From assembly GCA_910588035.1 (NCBI GenBank), contig CAJUPY010000021.1:1-39027 (forward strand): a stretch of 39,027 nucleotides of DNA, given 5' to 3'. Source of the DNA: an uncultured Muribaculaceae bacterium (GTDB lineage: Bacteria; Bacteroidota; Bacteroidia; Bacteroidales; Muribaculaceae). The notes beneath the pieces were generated by a model, which was not told the origin of the DNA, ran no database searches, and saw nothing but the letters and a program-made list of their open reading frames with translations. Shown piece after piece: positions 1-7,324 of the stretch. Both the position numbers and the translations under genes were made by a program. Numbering within the stretch: the stretch's first letter is position 1; every line of letters begins with the position of its first letter.

Positions 1-395
1 TTTCCTTTACCTCCAAATTTTTTGGTGACTTTTTTACACCCATTTTTGCAATCGCTTGATTGTCAGGAAGAAAAATTTTATGCGGTTTACCGGGTTATTT
101 TTAATCCCGAAATCAGTCTTACATTATAATAATAAAAGGGAGGAAGTTTCCATTTCATACCAACGGTTCTTTATTTTGACAATTCAAACCCGATGAATAT
201 TTCATTTTTGTTCAATATTAAACAGTCATAAAATCGTATCCAACTGTTTTTCAATGCATTACTAAATCAATTGGAAAACTTATCAACATCTGATGATTTA
301 TTTCTTTCTTTAGTTTGGCAACTCGGATTGTTTTTGCGACCTTTGCGAAAACAATTCTGCAACATATTTTATAAACCTTATAACATCTCTCTTAA
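1..395. other. AT-rich intergenic leader of nrdJ
   Basis: This stretch upstream of the ribonucleotide reductase gene has no convincing reading frame. It is AT-rich. The only interpretable element is a Bacteroidota-type promoter at 314-345. I looked for a cobalamin riboswitch, which would suit a B12-dependent enzyme, and saw no convincing B12-box or matching helices. A single DnaA-box-like nonamer, TTATCAACA at 280-288, is present but alone is not meaningful. Confidence 0.6.
314..345 (+). promoter_or_regulatory. Promoter of nrdJ
   Basis: TTTG at 314-317, a 20-base spacer, then GACCTTTG at 338-345. The Bacteroidota sigma-ABfr consensus is TTTG, 19-21 bases, TAnnTTTG, so only the first base of the -7 element differs. 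Transcription would begin near 351 and give a leader of about 45 bases before the GTG start at 396. Confidence 0.55.
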
Positions 396-2936
396 GTGGA
401 ACCAAAGAAATACTCATACGACGAAGCCTACGAAGCCACGCTGCGTTATTTCAACGGCGACGAACTCGCTTCAAGAGTCTGGGTCAGCAAATATGCCTTG
501 AAAGACTCTGAAGGAAACATCTACGAGCTTACGCCTGACGACATGCACCACCGTATAGCGTCAGAAATATCAAGAATCGAAGAAAAATATCCCAATCCGA
601 TGTCAGCAGACGAGATATTCTCATATCTGCATAATTTCCGCTATATAGTGCCTCAGGGAAGTCCGATGTCAGGCATTGGGAATAATTTTCAGGTAGGATC
701 ATTATCAAATTGCTTCGTAATCGGTCTTGACGGAGCCCCTGACTCCTATGGCGGCATCATCAGAATCGATGAAGAACAGGTGCAATTGATGAAACGCCGT
801 GGTGGCGTCGGTCACGATCTCTCTCACATTCGCCCCGCAGGAACACCTGTCAAAAATTCAGCCTTGACATCAACCGGGCTTGTCCCGTTCATGGAACGTT
901 ACAGCAATTCTACCCGGGAAGTGGCTCAAGGAGGACGACGTGGAGCACTCATGCTTACTGTAAGCATCAATCATCCCGATTCAGAGTCGTTCATCGATGC
1001 CAAAATGGAACAAGGCAAAGTTACCGGAGCAAACGTGTCTGTCAGAATCAGCGACTCATTCATGACAGCGGCACTTGAGAACAAGCCTTTCATACAGACA
1101 TTTCCGGTTGACTCGCCTAATCCGACAATAACACATGAGATTGACGCGGCAAAACTTTGGAAAAAAATCATTCACAATGCATGGAAATCGGCAGAACCGG
1201 GTGTTCTGTTCTGGGATACGATCACACGTGAGTCTGTTCCTGATTGTTATGCCGACCTCGGATTCAGAACTATTTCGACCAATCCGTGCGGAGAAATTCC
1301 GTTGTGTCCCTACGACAGCTGCCGACTGCTCGCAATAAACCTATTTTCATATGTAGAAAACCCATTTACCGACAAGGCATCGTTCAACTTCGATCTGTTC
1401 AGGACTCACATCGGCAAAGCTCAACGAATCATGGACGACATCATCGATCTCGAGATGGAAAAAATCGACACGATATTGAAAAAGATCGACGACGATCCAG
1501 AGCCTGAAGAGGTGAAATCGGCTGAACGTCATCTCTGGGAGAAGATACGCAACAAAACTCTCAAAGGACGCCGCACAGGAGTCGGAACGACTGCCGAGGG
1601 CGACATGATCGCCGCTATGGGACTGAGATATGGAACCCCTGAAGCCACCGACTTCTCAGAGACAGTTCACCGCGAACTCGCACTTGCCGCCTACTCCTCA
1701 TCGGTTGACATGGCCAGAGAGCGTGGTTCATTTGAAATCTTCGATGCCGAGCGCGAGAAAAACAATCCGTTCATCAACCGCCTGCGTCAACAAGATGAGG
1801 AACTGTATCAACGTATGGTCAAACATGGACGCCGCAACATTGCCTGCCTGACAATCGCGCCTACCGGAACTACGAGTATTCTTACCCGTACAACCTCCGG
1901 CATTGAACCGGTCTTTCTACCGGTTTACAAACGCCGTCGCAAGGTCAATCCAAGCGATGAGAAGGTCAGAGTCGATTATGTTGACGAAAGCGGTGACTCA
2001 TTTGAAGAATATATCGTCTACCACCCCAAGTTCATTGACTGGATGAACATAAACAATATTCCGGTTCATCAAGAATACACACAGGAAGAACTTGACGAAC
2101 TGGTCGCACGTTCACCCTACGCAGGAGCTACGTCCAATGACGTTGACTGGCTTGAGAAAGTCAGAATGCAGGGACGAGTGCAGAAGTGGGTTGACCATTC
2201 GATTTCAGTAACAATCAACCTTCCCTCTGACGTCAGTGAGGAGCTCGTCAATCAGCTCTATGTCGAAGCGTGGAAATCAGGCTGCAAAGGCTGCACGGTT
2301 TACCGTGACGGATCTCGCTCAGGCGTTCTCATCAGTCTGAATTCCAAAAAAGATGGTGCGAAACTCGGTCCGGTCGATCTGAGACCACACATCATCAAAC
2401 GTCCGATCGAGCTTGAAGCCGATGTTGTCAGATTCCAGAACAACAAAGAAAAATGGATTGCATTTGTCGGTCTGCGAGATGGTATGCCTTACGAAATCTT
2501 CACCGGACTCGCCGATGACGAAGTGGGTATATTCTGTCCTAAATCTGTCACTCACGGAAAAATAATCAAGGCAATTGACGAAAACGGCAACAAACGCTAT
2601 GATTTTCAATTCGTCAACAAACGTGGATACAAGACCACGATCGAAGGCTTGTCTGACAAGTTCAATCCTGAATACTGGAATTATGCCAAACTGATTTCAG
2701 GCGTTCTGCGCTACGGCATGCCCATTGACCAGGTTCTCAAACTTGTTTCAGGCCTTGAACTCGACAGCCAATCGATCAACACATGGAAAATGGGTGTCGA
2801 ACGCGCACTGAAGAAATACTTACCTAACGGCACAAAAGCAACCGGACAACGCTGTCCTAACTGCGGACAGGAGACGCTGATATATCAGGAAGGTTGCCTG
2901 ATCTGCACTTCTTGTGGAACTTCAAAATGTGGTTGA
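396..2936 (+). CDS. nrdJ: Adenosylcobalamin-dependent (class II) ribonucleoside-diphosphate reductase
   Basis: Reduces ribonucleotides to deoxyribonucleotides using adenosylcobalamin to make the active-site thiyl radical, so it needs no oxygen and no separate radical subunit. The 846-residue protein shows the class I/II finger-loop signature STNPCGEIPL with C298 (thiyl radical) and E300. The redox-pair cysteines are C106 (SNCF) and C309 (DSCRLL). It also has GRRGALMLTV near 181 and the APTGTTSIL phosphate-binding motif. A C-terminal cysteine-rich tail (CPNC, then CLICTSC, then KCG, within about 820-846) probably carries the shuttle cysteines and a zinc ribbon. The start is GTG at 396, because an in-frame TAA lies directly before it at 393-395. 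It is a single-gene unit between its own promoter and a strong terminator. Confidence 0.93.
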   Translation: MEPKKYSYDEAYEATLRYFNGDELASRVWVSKYALKDSEGNIYELTPDDMHHRIASEISRIEEKYPNPMSADEIFSYLHNFRYIVPQGSPMSGIGNNFQVGSLSNCFVIGLDGAPDSYGGIIRIDEEQVQLMKRRGGVGHDLSHIRPAGTPVKNSALTSTGLVPFMERYSNSTREVAQGGRRGALMLTVSINHPDSESFIDAKMEQGKVTGANVSVRISDSFMTAALENKPFIQTFPVDSPNPTITHEIDAAKLWKKIIHNAWKSAEPGVLFWDTITRESVPDCYADLGFRTISTNPCGEIPLCPYDSCRLLAINLFSYVENPFTDKASFNFDLFRTHIGKAQRIMDDIIDLEMEKIDTILKKIDDDPEPEEVKSAERHLWEKIRNKTLKGRRTGVGTTAEGDMIAAMGLRYGTPEATDFSETVHRELALAAYSSSVDMARERGSFEIFDAEREKNNPFINRLRQQDEELYQRMVKHGRRNIACLTIAPTGTTSILTRTTSGIEPVFLPVYKRRRKVNPSDEKVRVDYVDESGDSFEEYIVYHPKFIDWMNINNIPVHQEYTQEELDELVARSPYAGATSNDVDWLEKVRMQGRVQKWVDHSISVTINLPSDVSEELVNQLYVEAWKSGCKGCTVYRDGSRSGVLISLNSKKDGAKLGPVDLRPHIIKRPIELEADVVRFQNNKEKWIAFVGLRDGMPYEIFTGLADDEVGIFCPKSVTHGKIIKAIDENGNKRYDFQFVNKRGYKTTIEGLSDKFNPEYWNYAKLISGVLRYGMPIDQVLKLVSGLELDSQSINTWKMGVERALKKYLPNGTKATGQRCPNCGQETLIYQEGCLICTSCGTSKCG

Positions 2937-2958
2937 GGCAGACTACAATATCTATTAA

Positions 2959-3000
2959 AACAGAAAGACACTTCTAAAATGAAGTGCCTTTCTGTTTTTT
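2959..3000. terminator. Bidirectional intrinsic terminator
   Basis: Stem 2959-2974 pairs with 2981-2996 (16 pairs, one mismatch) around a TAAAAT loop, followed by T residues to 3001 on the plus strand. On the minus strand the same hairpin is followed by a shorter TTTTAATAG run. It lies between the convergent genes nrdJ and the OmpA lipoprotein and can serve both. Confidence 0.85.
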
Positions 3001-3027
3001 TAAAATTATTATCTATATATCAACCGG

Positions 3028-3726
3028 TTATTGCAGCGTACCTGCTTCAGCCTGCTCAATCATCTGCTTGTCGGCAGTGATATAAACCTCAACACGGCGG
3101 TTTTCAGCACGTCCGGCCGCGGTTTCGTTAGAAGCGATGTAATCGGCCATAGGCACTCCCTGGGCAGACAGACGGGTTGGAGACACGCCACACTGTGCAA
3201 GATAACTGAGGACTGAGTCTGCACGACCTGTTGCCACACGCTGATTTACGGCCATTGTTCCCGTGTTGTCGGTAAAACCGTAGATCTGGACATTGGTTCC
3301 GGGATTTCCGATCAGCGAGTTGGCAAACTGTGCGAGCTCTGTCTGAGCGCGATTGCTGAGAGTGGTTCCGTTAGTCGGGAAAAGAATTCCGCTCTCAAAT
3401 GTCACCTTGATTGCCTGAAGACCGTTTGCGTCGGTAACCTGCTCCACTTTTGCATTCTGAGCAAGTTTCTCTTTAAGTTCCTGCTCTTGCTTATCCATTC
3501 TGCGACCGATCAATGCACCGGCACCGGCACCCACAGCAGCACCTATCGCACTACCGATTCCGGCACCTTTGCCACCACCGATGATAGCTCCGAGACCTGC
3601 GCCGAGAGCGGCACCACCGCCACCTCCGATCAAGGCTCCCTTACCGGTCTTATTCATTGACGCACAACCGGTAAACAACATGCATGCCGCCATAAGACCA
3701 AGTGCGACTGATTTAAGTGTTCTCAT
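3028..3726 (-). CDS. Glycine-zipper, OmpA-family outer-membrane lipoprotein
   Basis: A 232-residue lipoprotein predicted to tie the outer membrane to peptidoglycan. A signal peptide ends in lipobox LFTGC with acylated C21. Residues about 28-76 are an alanine/glycine-rich glycine-zipper segment (GGGGGAALGAGLGAIIGGG and a second run), likely a membrane-inserting helical hairpin. Residues about 105-220 form an OmpA C-terminal domain with the peptidoglycan-binding signature: IYGFTDNTG, then RAENRRVEVYI. The layout matches the YiaD/Pal-like family. It is monocistronic, with a promoter at 3771-3778 and the shared terminator downstream. Family assignment is firm; the specific role in envelope integrity is inferred. 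Confidence 0.9.
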   Translation of the reverse strand: MRTLKSVALGLMAACMLFTGCASMNKTGKGALIGGGGGAALGAGLGAIIGGGKGAGIGSAIGAAVGAGAGALIGRRMDKQEQELKEKLAQNAKVEQVTDANGLQAIKVTFESGILFPTNGTTLSNRAQTELAQFANSLIGNPGTNVQIYGFTDNTGTMAVNQRVATGRADSVLSYLAQCGVSPTRLSAQGVPMADYIASNETAAGRAENRRVEVYITADKQMIEQAEAGTLQ

Positions 3727-3770
3727 AATTTTCGTAGTTTTTAAGTTAACGTGTTAAAATCATCTTAATG

Positions 3771-3778
3771 CAAAGATA
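3771..3778 (-). promoter_or_regulatory. -7 element of the OmpA lipoprotein promoter
   Basis: On the minus strand this reads TATCTTTG followed by C, a perfect TAnnTTTG element. No clear TTTG -33 element lies 19-21 bases further upstream. The predicted start of transcription is near 3765, giving a leader of about 40 bases. Confidence 0.5.
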
Positions 3779-3841
3779 AGACTTTTTCTTATCCTGATAG
3801 TAAATATACTACTCTTTTATTACAATTTTTTCGTTAATAAG

Positions 3842-3874
3842 TTTGCCGTCTAAGAGAAATTTTGAGTAATTTTG
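3842..3874 (+). promoter_or_regulatory. Promoter of the DMT transporter gene
   Basis: TTTG at 3842-3845, a 21-base spacer, then a perfect TAATTTTG at 3867-3874. Because the -7 element overlaps the possible TTG start at 3862, that start would be untranscribed. The ATG at 3895 is therefore the likely start, with a leader of about 15 bases. Confidence 0.65.
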
Positions 3875-3894
3875 TCAAAAAAATAAGGCTATCC

Positions 3895-4812
3895 ATGTCA
3901 AACACGACATCAATCAATCTTGGCAAATCAAGGTCAAAAATATTGTTTCACCTCGCGGCCATCTTCACGGTCATTGTGTGGGGTGCGTCATTTGTATCTA
4001 CCAAAGTATTGCTTGACAATGGCTTGCACGCCGTTGAAATCTACATCTACCGATTTTTGCTTGCATACATGGTCATATTGTTCTTTTCCCACAAACGCAT
4101 GTGGGCCAACAATCTGTATGACGAAGTTATGCTTGCGCTCTGCGGACTGACCTCCGGGTCTATCTACTTCATTGCAGAAAACGTTGCGCTCAACTACACT
4201 CTCGTTGCTAACGTATCGTTGCTGACGAGCACCAGCCCGCTGCTGACAACATTTCTTATCGCACTGTTCTACCGCAACGAACGGCCGTCAAAAGGAACTT
4301 ACTTAGGCTCAATTGTCGCTTTGATCGGTGTGAGCCTTGTGATTTTCAACGGAGGATTCAAACTGACGATCATGCCATTGGGCGACCTTCTCGCCCTGAG
4401 TGCCGCCTTGTCGTGGGCATTTTACAGCATCATCTTGAGAAAAGTAAATGTGATCTACGACACTCTGTTCATCACCCGCAAGACTTTTATCTACGGTATT
4501 CTGACTGCAATTCCGTTTCTGGCGTTTGAACCCGAAATCTGCTCTCCGTCAGTTCTTCTTCGCGGCCCGGTCATTCTAAATCTGCTGTTCCTCGGTCTTA
4601 TCGCGTCAATGGCATGCTTCTTTCTATGGTCACAAGCAACCAAGAATCTCGGACCGATCAAGACCAACAATTACCTCTATTTTCAATCGATTGTCACTCT
4701 CGTTCTCGCCTACATGTTTTTGGGTGAGAGCATCTCGGTCATAGGTGTCGCAGGCTGTCTGCTGATTATTGTCGGACTCTACGTGAGCGACAAAATGTCT
4801 GCTGCAAAATAA
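3895..4812 (+). CDS. DMT-superfamily (EamA) transporter
   Basis: An inner-membrane exporter-type permease of 305 residues with about ten hydrophobic helices in two EamA repeats. The first repeat starts near IFTVIVWGASFVSTKVLL, the second near GDLLALSAALSWAFYSIIL. The C-terminal helix pair contains YLYFQSIVTLVLAYMFLGE, typical of the family. The reading frame stays open to a TTG at 3862, but the promoter covers that codon, so the ATG at 3895 is preferred. Substrate unknown; relatives export amino acids or other metabolites. Its stop codon lies within a 15-base tandem duplication, and the next gene converges on it with only 19 bases between. Confidence 0.88.
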   Translation: MSNTTSINLGKSRSKILFHLAAIFTVIVWGASFVSTKVLLDNGLHAVEIYIYRFLLAYMVILFFSHKRMWANNLYDEVMLALCGLTSGSIYFIAENVALNYTLVANVSLLTSTSPLLTTFLIALFYRNERPSKGTYLGSIVALIGVSLVIFNGGFKLTIMPLGDLLALSAALSWAFYSIILRKVNVIYDTLFITRKTFIYGILTAIPFLAFEPEICSPSVLLRGPVILNLLFLGLIASMACFFLWSQATKNLGPIKTNNYLYFQSIVTLVLAYMFLGESISVIGVAGCLLIIVGLYVSDKMSAAK

Positions 4813-4835
4813 TAACTCAGAAAATAATAACTCAG
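4806..4835. repeat. Exact 15-bp tandem duplication across convergent stop codons
   Basis: AAAATAATAACTCAG occurs twice, back to back, at 4806-4820 and 4821-4835. The first copy holds the TAA stop of the DMT transporter. The second runs into the TGA stop of the convergent M23 gene (4832-4834). It looks like a recent slippage duplication at the gene junction. Confidence 0.9.
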
Positions 4836-5704
4836 AAAGCTATATATTCAACCGGATTCAACGAAGAACCATTGTGCCACAGCTCAAACTCGAGAACCGG
4901 CTCTGACGATGACAGCGCGCCGACACGCGAGCCGGCATTCACCTTTTCTCCTCTGGCAACATAGAGTGCTTCAAGTCCTGAATATACACTGACAAAATTC
5001 TGGGGATGCTGAACAATCACCGTTGCCCCCGATGCCGGATCAAATGATGTCGACACTACAGTTCCGCGGTAAACCGACGACACCGGGGCAGATGCCGGAG
5101 CCGACACGACAGCGGTCCTGACCAACGAACCCGCCGTCTGCCTGTTGTCTCTGACAACCCCTGCCGTCACAGGACGAAAGAAAGACATTCCCTCAGCTGC
5201 GATTGGAGACAACACCGAAAGATTGTGTTTTTCACGCTGCTCATATTGTTTCATGAACTGTCGCTCAGCCTGCGACGCGGGCAATATGGAGTCTACCGGA
5301 ATCAACCCGACCGAATCGCTCTGCGTCTCGATCACAAGTTGATCGCTGATCTCATCGTTGAAAATCGCCCCTATGTTATTTAAATAGTCATTCTGGAAAT
5401 CGACCACAGCCGACAGAGAGTCGACACGCGTTGTCATACGCTCGAAACCCGACCGGTCGGAATCGACAAGATAACCCGGCAATAGCGTTCTGAGCGGGGT
5501 AGCGACAATGACAAACACCGCGACGGCTCCGATCAGAAAGGCAGCCGACAGCAACATAACCGCAAGACGACCGTCAGTCAATCTCACAGACCACAACCGG
5601 GTGAAGGTGTTCACATCTCCGACCGTGAATTCCCACTGCCGGGGAAGCCTGATCTTATCGGAATGCGAAACCACGCGATCTCTTTTTTTTAAAATTGGAC
5701 TCAT
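4832..5704 (-). CDS. Membrane-anchored M23/LytM-like protein, probably non-catalytic
   Basis: A 290-residue protein with a cytoplasmic N-terminus of about 45 residues, one transmembrane helix at about 46-68, a spacer of about 120 residues, and a C-terminal LytM/M23 fold from about 210 (YRGTVVSTSF, then YSGLEALYVARGEKV, then LEFELWHNG). Catalytic M23 enzymes have HxxxD and HxH zinc ligands. Here no HxxxD is visible and the HxH site reads LEF, so zinc hydrolysis is unlikely. Such proteins often regulate amidases or act as envelope scaffolds. The N-terminal tail before the membrane helix suggests it may also contact cytoplasmic partners. Fold assignment is good; role is inferred. Confidence 0.8.
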   Translation of the reverse strand: MSPILKKRDRVVSHSDKIRLPRQWEFTVGDVNTFTRLWSVRLTDGRLAVMLLSAAFLIGAVAVFVIVATPLRTLLPGYLVDSDRSGFERMTTRVDSLSAVVDFQNDYLNNIGAIFNDEISDQLVIETQSDSVGLIPVDSILPASQAERQFMKQYEQREKHNLSVLSPIAAEGMSFFRPVTAGVVRDNRQTAGSLVRTAVVSAPASAPVSSVYRGTVVSTSFDPASGATVIVQHPQNFVSVYSGLEALYVARGEKVNAGSRVGALSSSEPVLEFELWHNGSSLNPVEYIAF

Positions 5705-5928
5705 CTGTCAAACGCCTGTCAGTTTGTTTATAATGTTACAAAGATAATTATTTTTACACACTTTTTCACCACAATGTTGAAATTTGGTTACAAAATATTG
5801 AACAAAAAAAATTGCAGCCGCGTTATATTGTCACAAAGTGAGAGCCCCGACAATGGTTACTTCATCACTTTAGCTTTTGTGAAAATTAAAACAAATAACA
5901 ATTATTGTGTAATTAAAAACTTACAGAA

Positions 5929-7146
5929 ATGAGAAACAATGTACTCCTTACGATTGTAGCATGTGGCGGAGCTATTTTCATGGCAAACACAGCTAATGCG
6001 CAGGACGCAATTGTGGTTGAGGAAGAAAGCGTATCGGTTGTTGAAGCACCCGAATGCAAAGACAACTACTACTCGACACGCCACGACAACTGGTTCATTC
6101 AGATCGGTGCCGGCATTCAGTCTCCGTTTGTCGAATACCACGAAGTCAACGGCAGCAAGAAACACCACATCACCGCAACTTACAATGTCGGTTTCGGTAA
6201 ATGGATGTCACCCTACCTCGGTTGGCGACTCGCCTTCAACTATGGAGCTATCCACTTCGATGACATGAGTTTTTCAAAAGCCAAGATCGCAAACGCCAAC
6301 TTCGACTTGATGTGGGATATGTTCAACTCATTCAGCGGACCGAACTCTGAGCGAGTATTCTCAATTGTTCCTTATGTAGGTCTCGGCGGCAACTACACCT
6401 GGGATCTCGAATCTGACGCACTCAACATTCACCGTGTCGAAGGCAACAAGATTAAGAAAAATTCATGGACACTCCCCGTGTCGGCCGGTCTCCAGCTCAG
6501 ATTCCGACTCAGCCGCTATGTCAACTTCTTCCTTGAAGGCCGCGCGATGTTCGCAGGCGACAACTTCAACGGCATCGCCTATGGCGCACCTGTCGACATG
6601 AACATCTCTGCAATCGGAGGTTTCACATTCAAGATCGGCGGTGACTCATTCAAGAGCTACAATCCCTGCAACGACCTCGCCTACATTGCAAGCCTGAACG
6701 GCCAGATCAATGATCTCCGCGGTGAACTCGCCACCACAGCAACCGCACTCGCCGCAGCAGAGTCACAGCTTCCTTGCCCGCCCCAGCAGGTCATTCAAGA
6801 CTGCCCCGAGGTTGAGACACAGCCCGTTCTGACAACCGTCAGATTCACTATCAACTCAGCACGCATCACCGACGAGGAAATGGTCAATGTCTACAACATC
6901 GCCCAATATCTCAACGACAACCCCGAAATGAAGGTTACAATCAAGGGTTATGCTGACAAAGACACCGGCTCAAGCGCATACAACATGAAACTTTCTGAAC
7001 GCCGCGCACAGGCTGTCTACAACGCCTTGACAAAATCTTACGGCATCGACGCCAACCGCCTGTCTATTGATCCGGAAGGCAGCGAAACCCAGATCTACGA
7101 CACCAACGCTTGGAACCGAATCGTGATCTTCGTGCCCGGAAACTGA
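5929..7146 (+). CDS. Outer-membrane beta-barrel protein with C-terminal OmpA domain
   Basis: A 405-residue porin-like OmpA protein. A signal peptide ends at about residue 24 (ANTANA, then QD). Residues about 45-245 look like a beta-barrel with alternating aromatic strands (NWFIQIGAGIQSPF, YVGLGGNYTW). A short coiled-coil-like segment (GQINDLRGELATTATALAAA) and a cysteine-containing linker (QLPCPPQQVIQDCPEV) follow. Residues about 290-405 are an OmpA domain (VTIKGYADKDTGSSAYN, LSERRAQAVYNAL, NRIVIFV) for peptidoglycan binding. The two linker cysteines could form a disulfide. It is monocistronic with a strong terminator. A near-match -7 element (TAGCTTTTG at 5871-5879) precedes it, but no -33 element was found. 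Confidence 0.9.
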   Translation: MRNNVLLTIVACGGAIFMANTANAQDAIVVEEESVSVVEAPECKDNYYSTRHDNWFIQIGAGIQSPFVEYHEVNGSKKHHITATYNVGFGKWMSPYLGWRLAFNYGAIHFDDMSFSKAKIANANFDLMWDMFNSFSGPNSERVFSIVPYVGLGGNYTWDLESDALNIHRVEGNKIKKNSWTLPVSAGLQLRFRLSRYVNFFLEGRAMFAGDNFNGIAYGAPVDMNISAIGGFTFKIGGDSFKSYNPCNDLAYIASLNGQINDLRGELATTATALAAAESQLPCPPQQVIQDCPEVETQPVLTTVRFTINSARITDEEMVNVYNIAQYLNDNPEMKVTIKGYADKDTGSSAYNMKLSERRAQAVYNALTKSYGIDANRLSIDPEGSETQIYDTNAWNRIVIFVPGN

Positions 7147-7179
7147 TAACCGAACAACCTTACTTTACTCATAACAACC

Positions 7180-7211
7180 GAGAGAGCGTGACTGACACGC
7201 TCTCTCTTTTT
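7180..7211 (+). terminator. Intrinsic terminator after the OmpA barrel gene
   Basis: A perfect 11-base-pair stem, GAGAGAGCGTG at 7180-7190 with CACGCTCTCTC at 7196-7206, around an ACTGA loop and followed by TTTTT. It insulates speA from the outer-membrane protein gene. Confidence 0.92.
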
Positions 7212-7245
7212 GTGCCAGAACCGACGATTATTCATTTTTTTTCGT

Positions 7246-7253
7246 TAAATTTG
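7246..7253 (+). promoter_or_regulatory. -7 element of the speA promoter
   Basis: TAAATTTG is a perfect TAnnTTTG element, followed by TC. No good TTTG is placed 19-21 bases upstream. It predicts a leader of about 65 bases before the ATG at 7325. Confidence 0.5.
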
Positions 7254-7324
7254 TCGGTCAGAACCATTTTGGTTCACTAATATTTCTCTATTTATTCACC
7301 ATAAAGAAACATCAGTAGACAGAA

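Noticed and set aside
280..288. DnaA-box-like TTATCAACA upstream of nrdJ
   Set aside because: A single one-mismatch nonamer in AT-rich DNA is expected by chance; no cluster of boxes nearby.
1..395. Possible cobalamin riboswitch before the B12-dependent reductase
   Set aside because: No convincing B12-box or paired helices seen by eye; the promoter at 314-345 leaves only about 45 transcribed bases before the gene.
3862..3894. Eleven extra N-terminal codons of the DMT transporter from TTG
   Set aside because: The -7 promoter element at 3867-3874 overlaps these codons, so they are not in the transcript.
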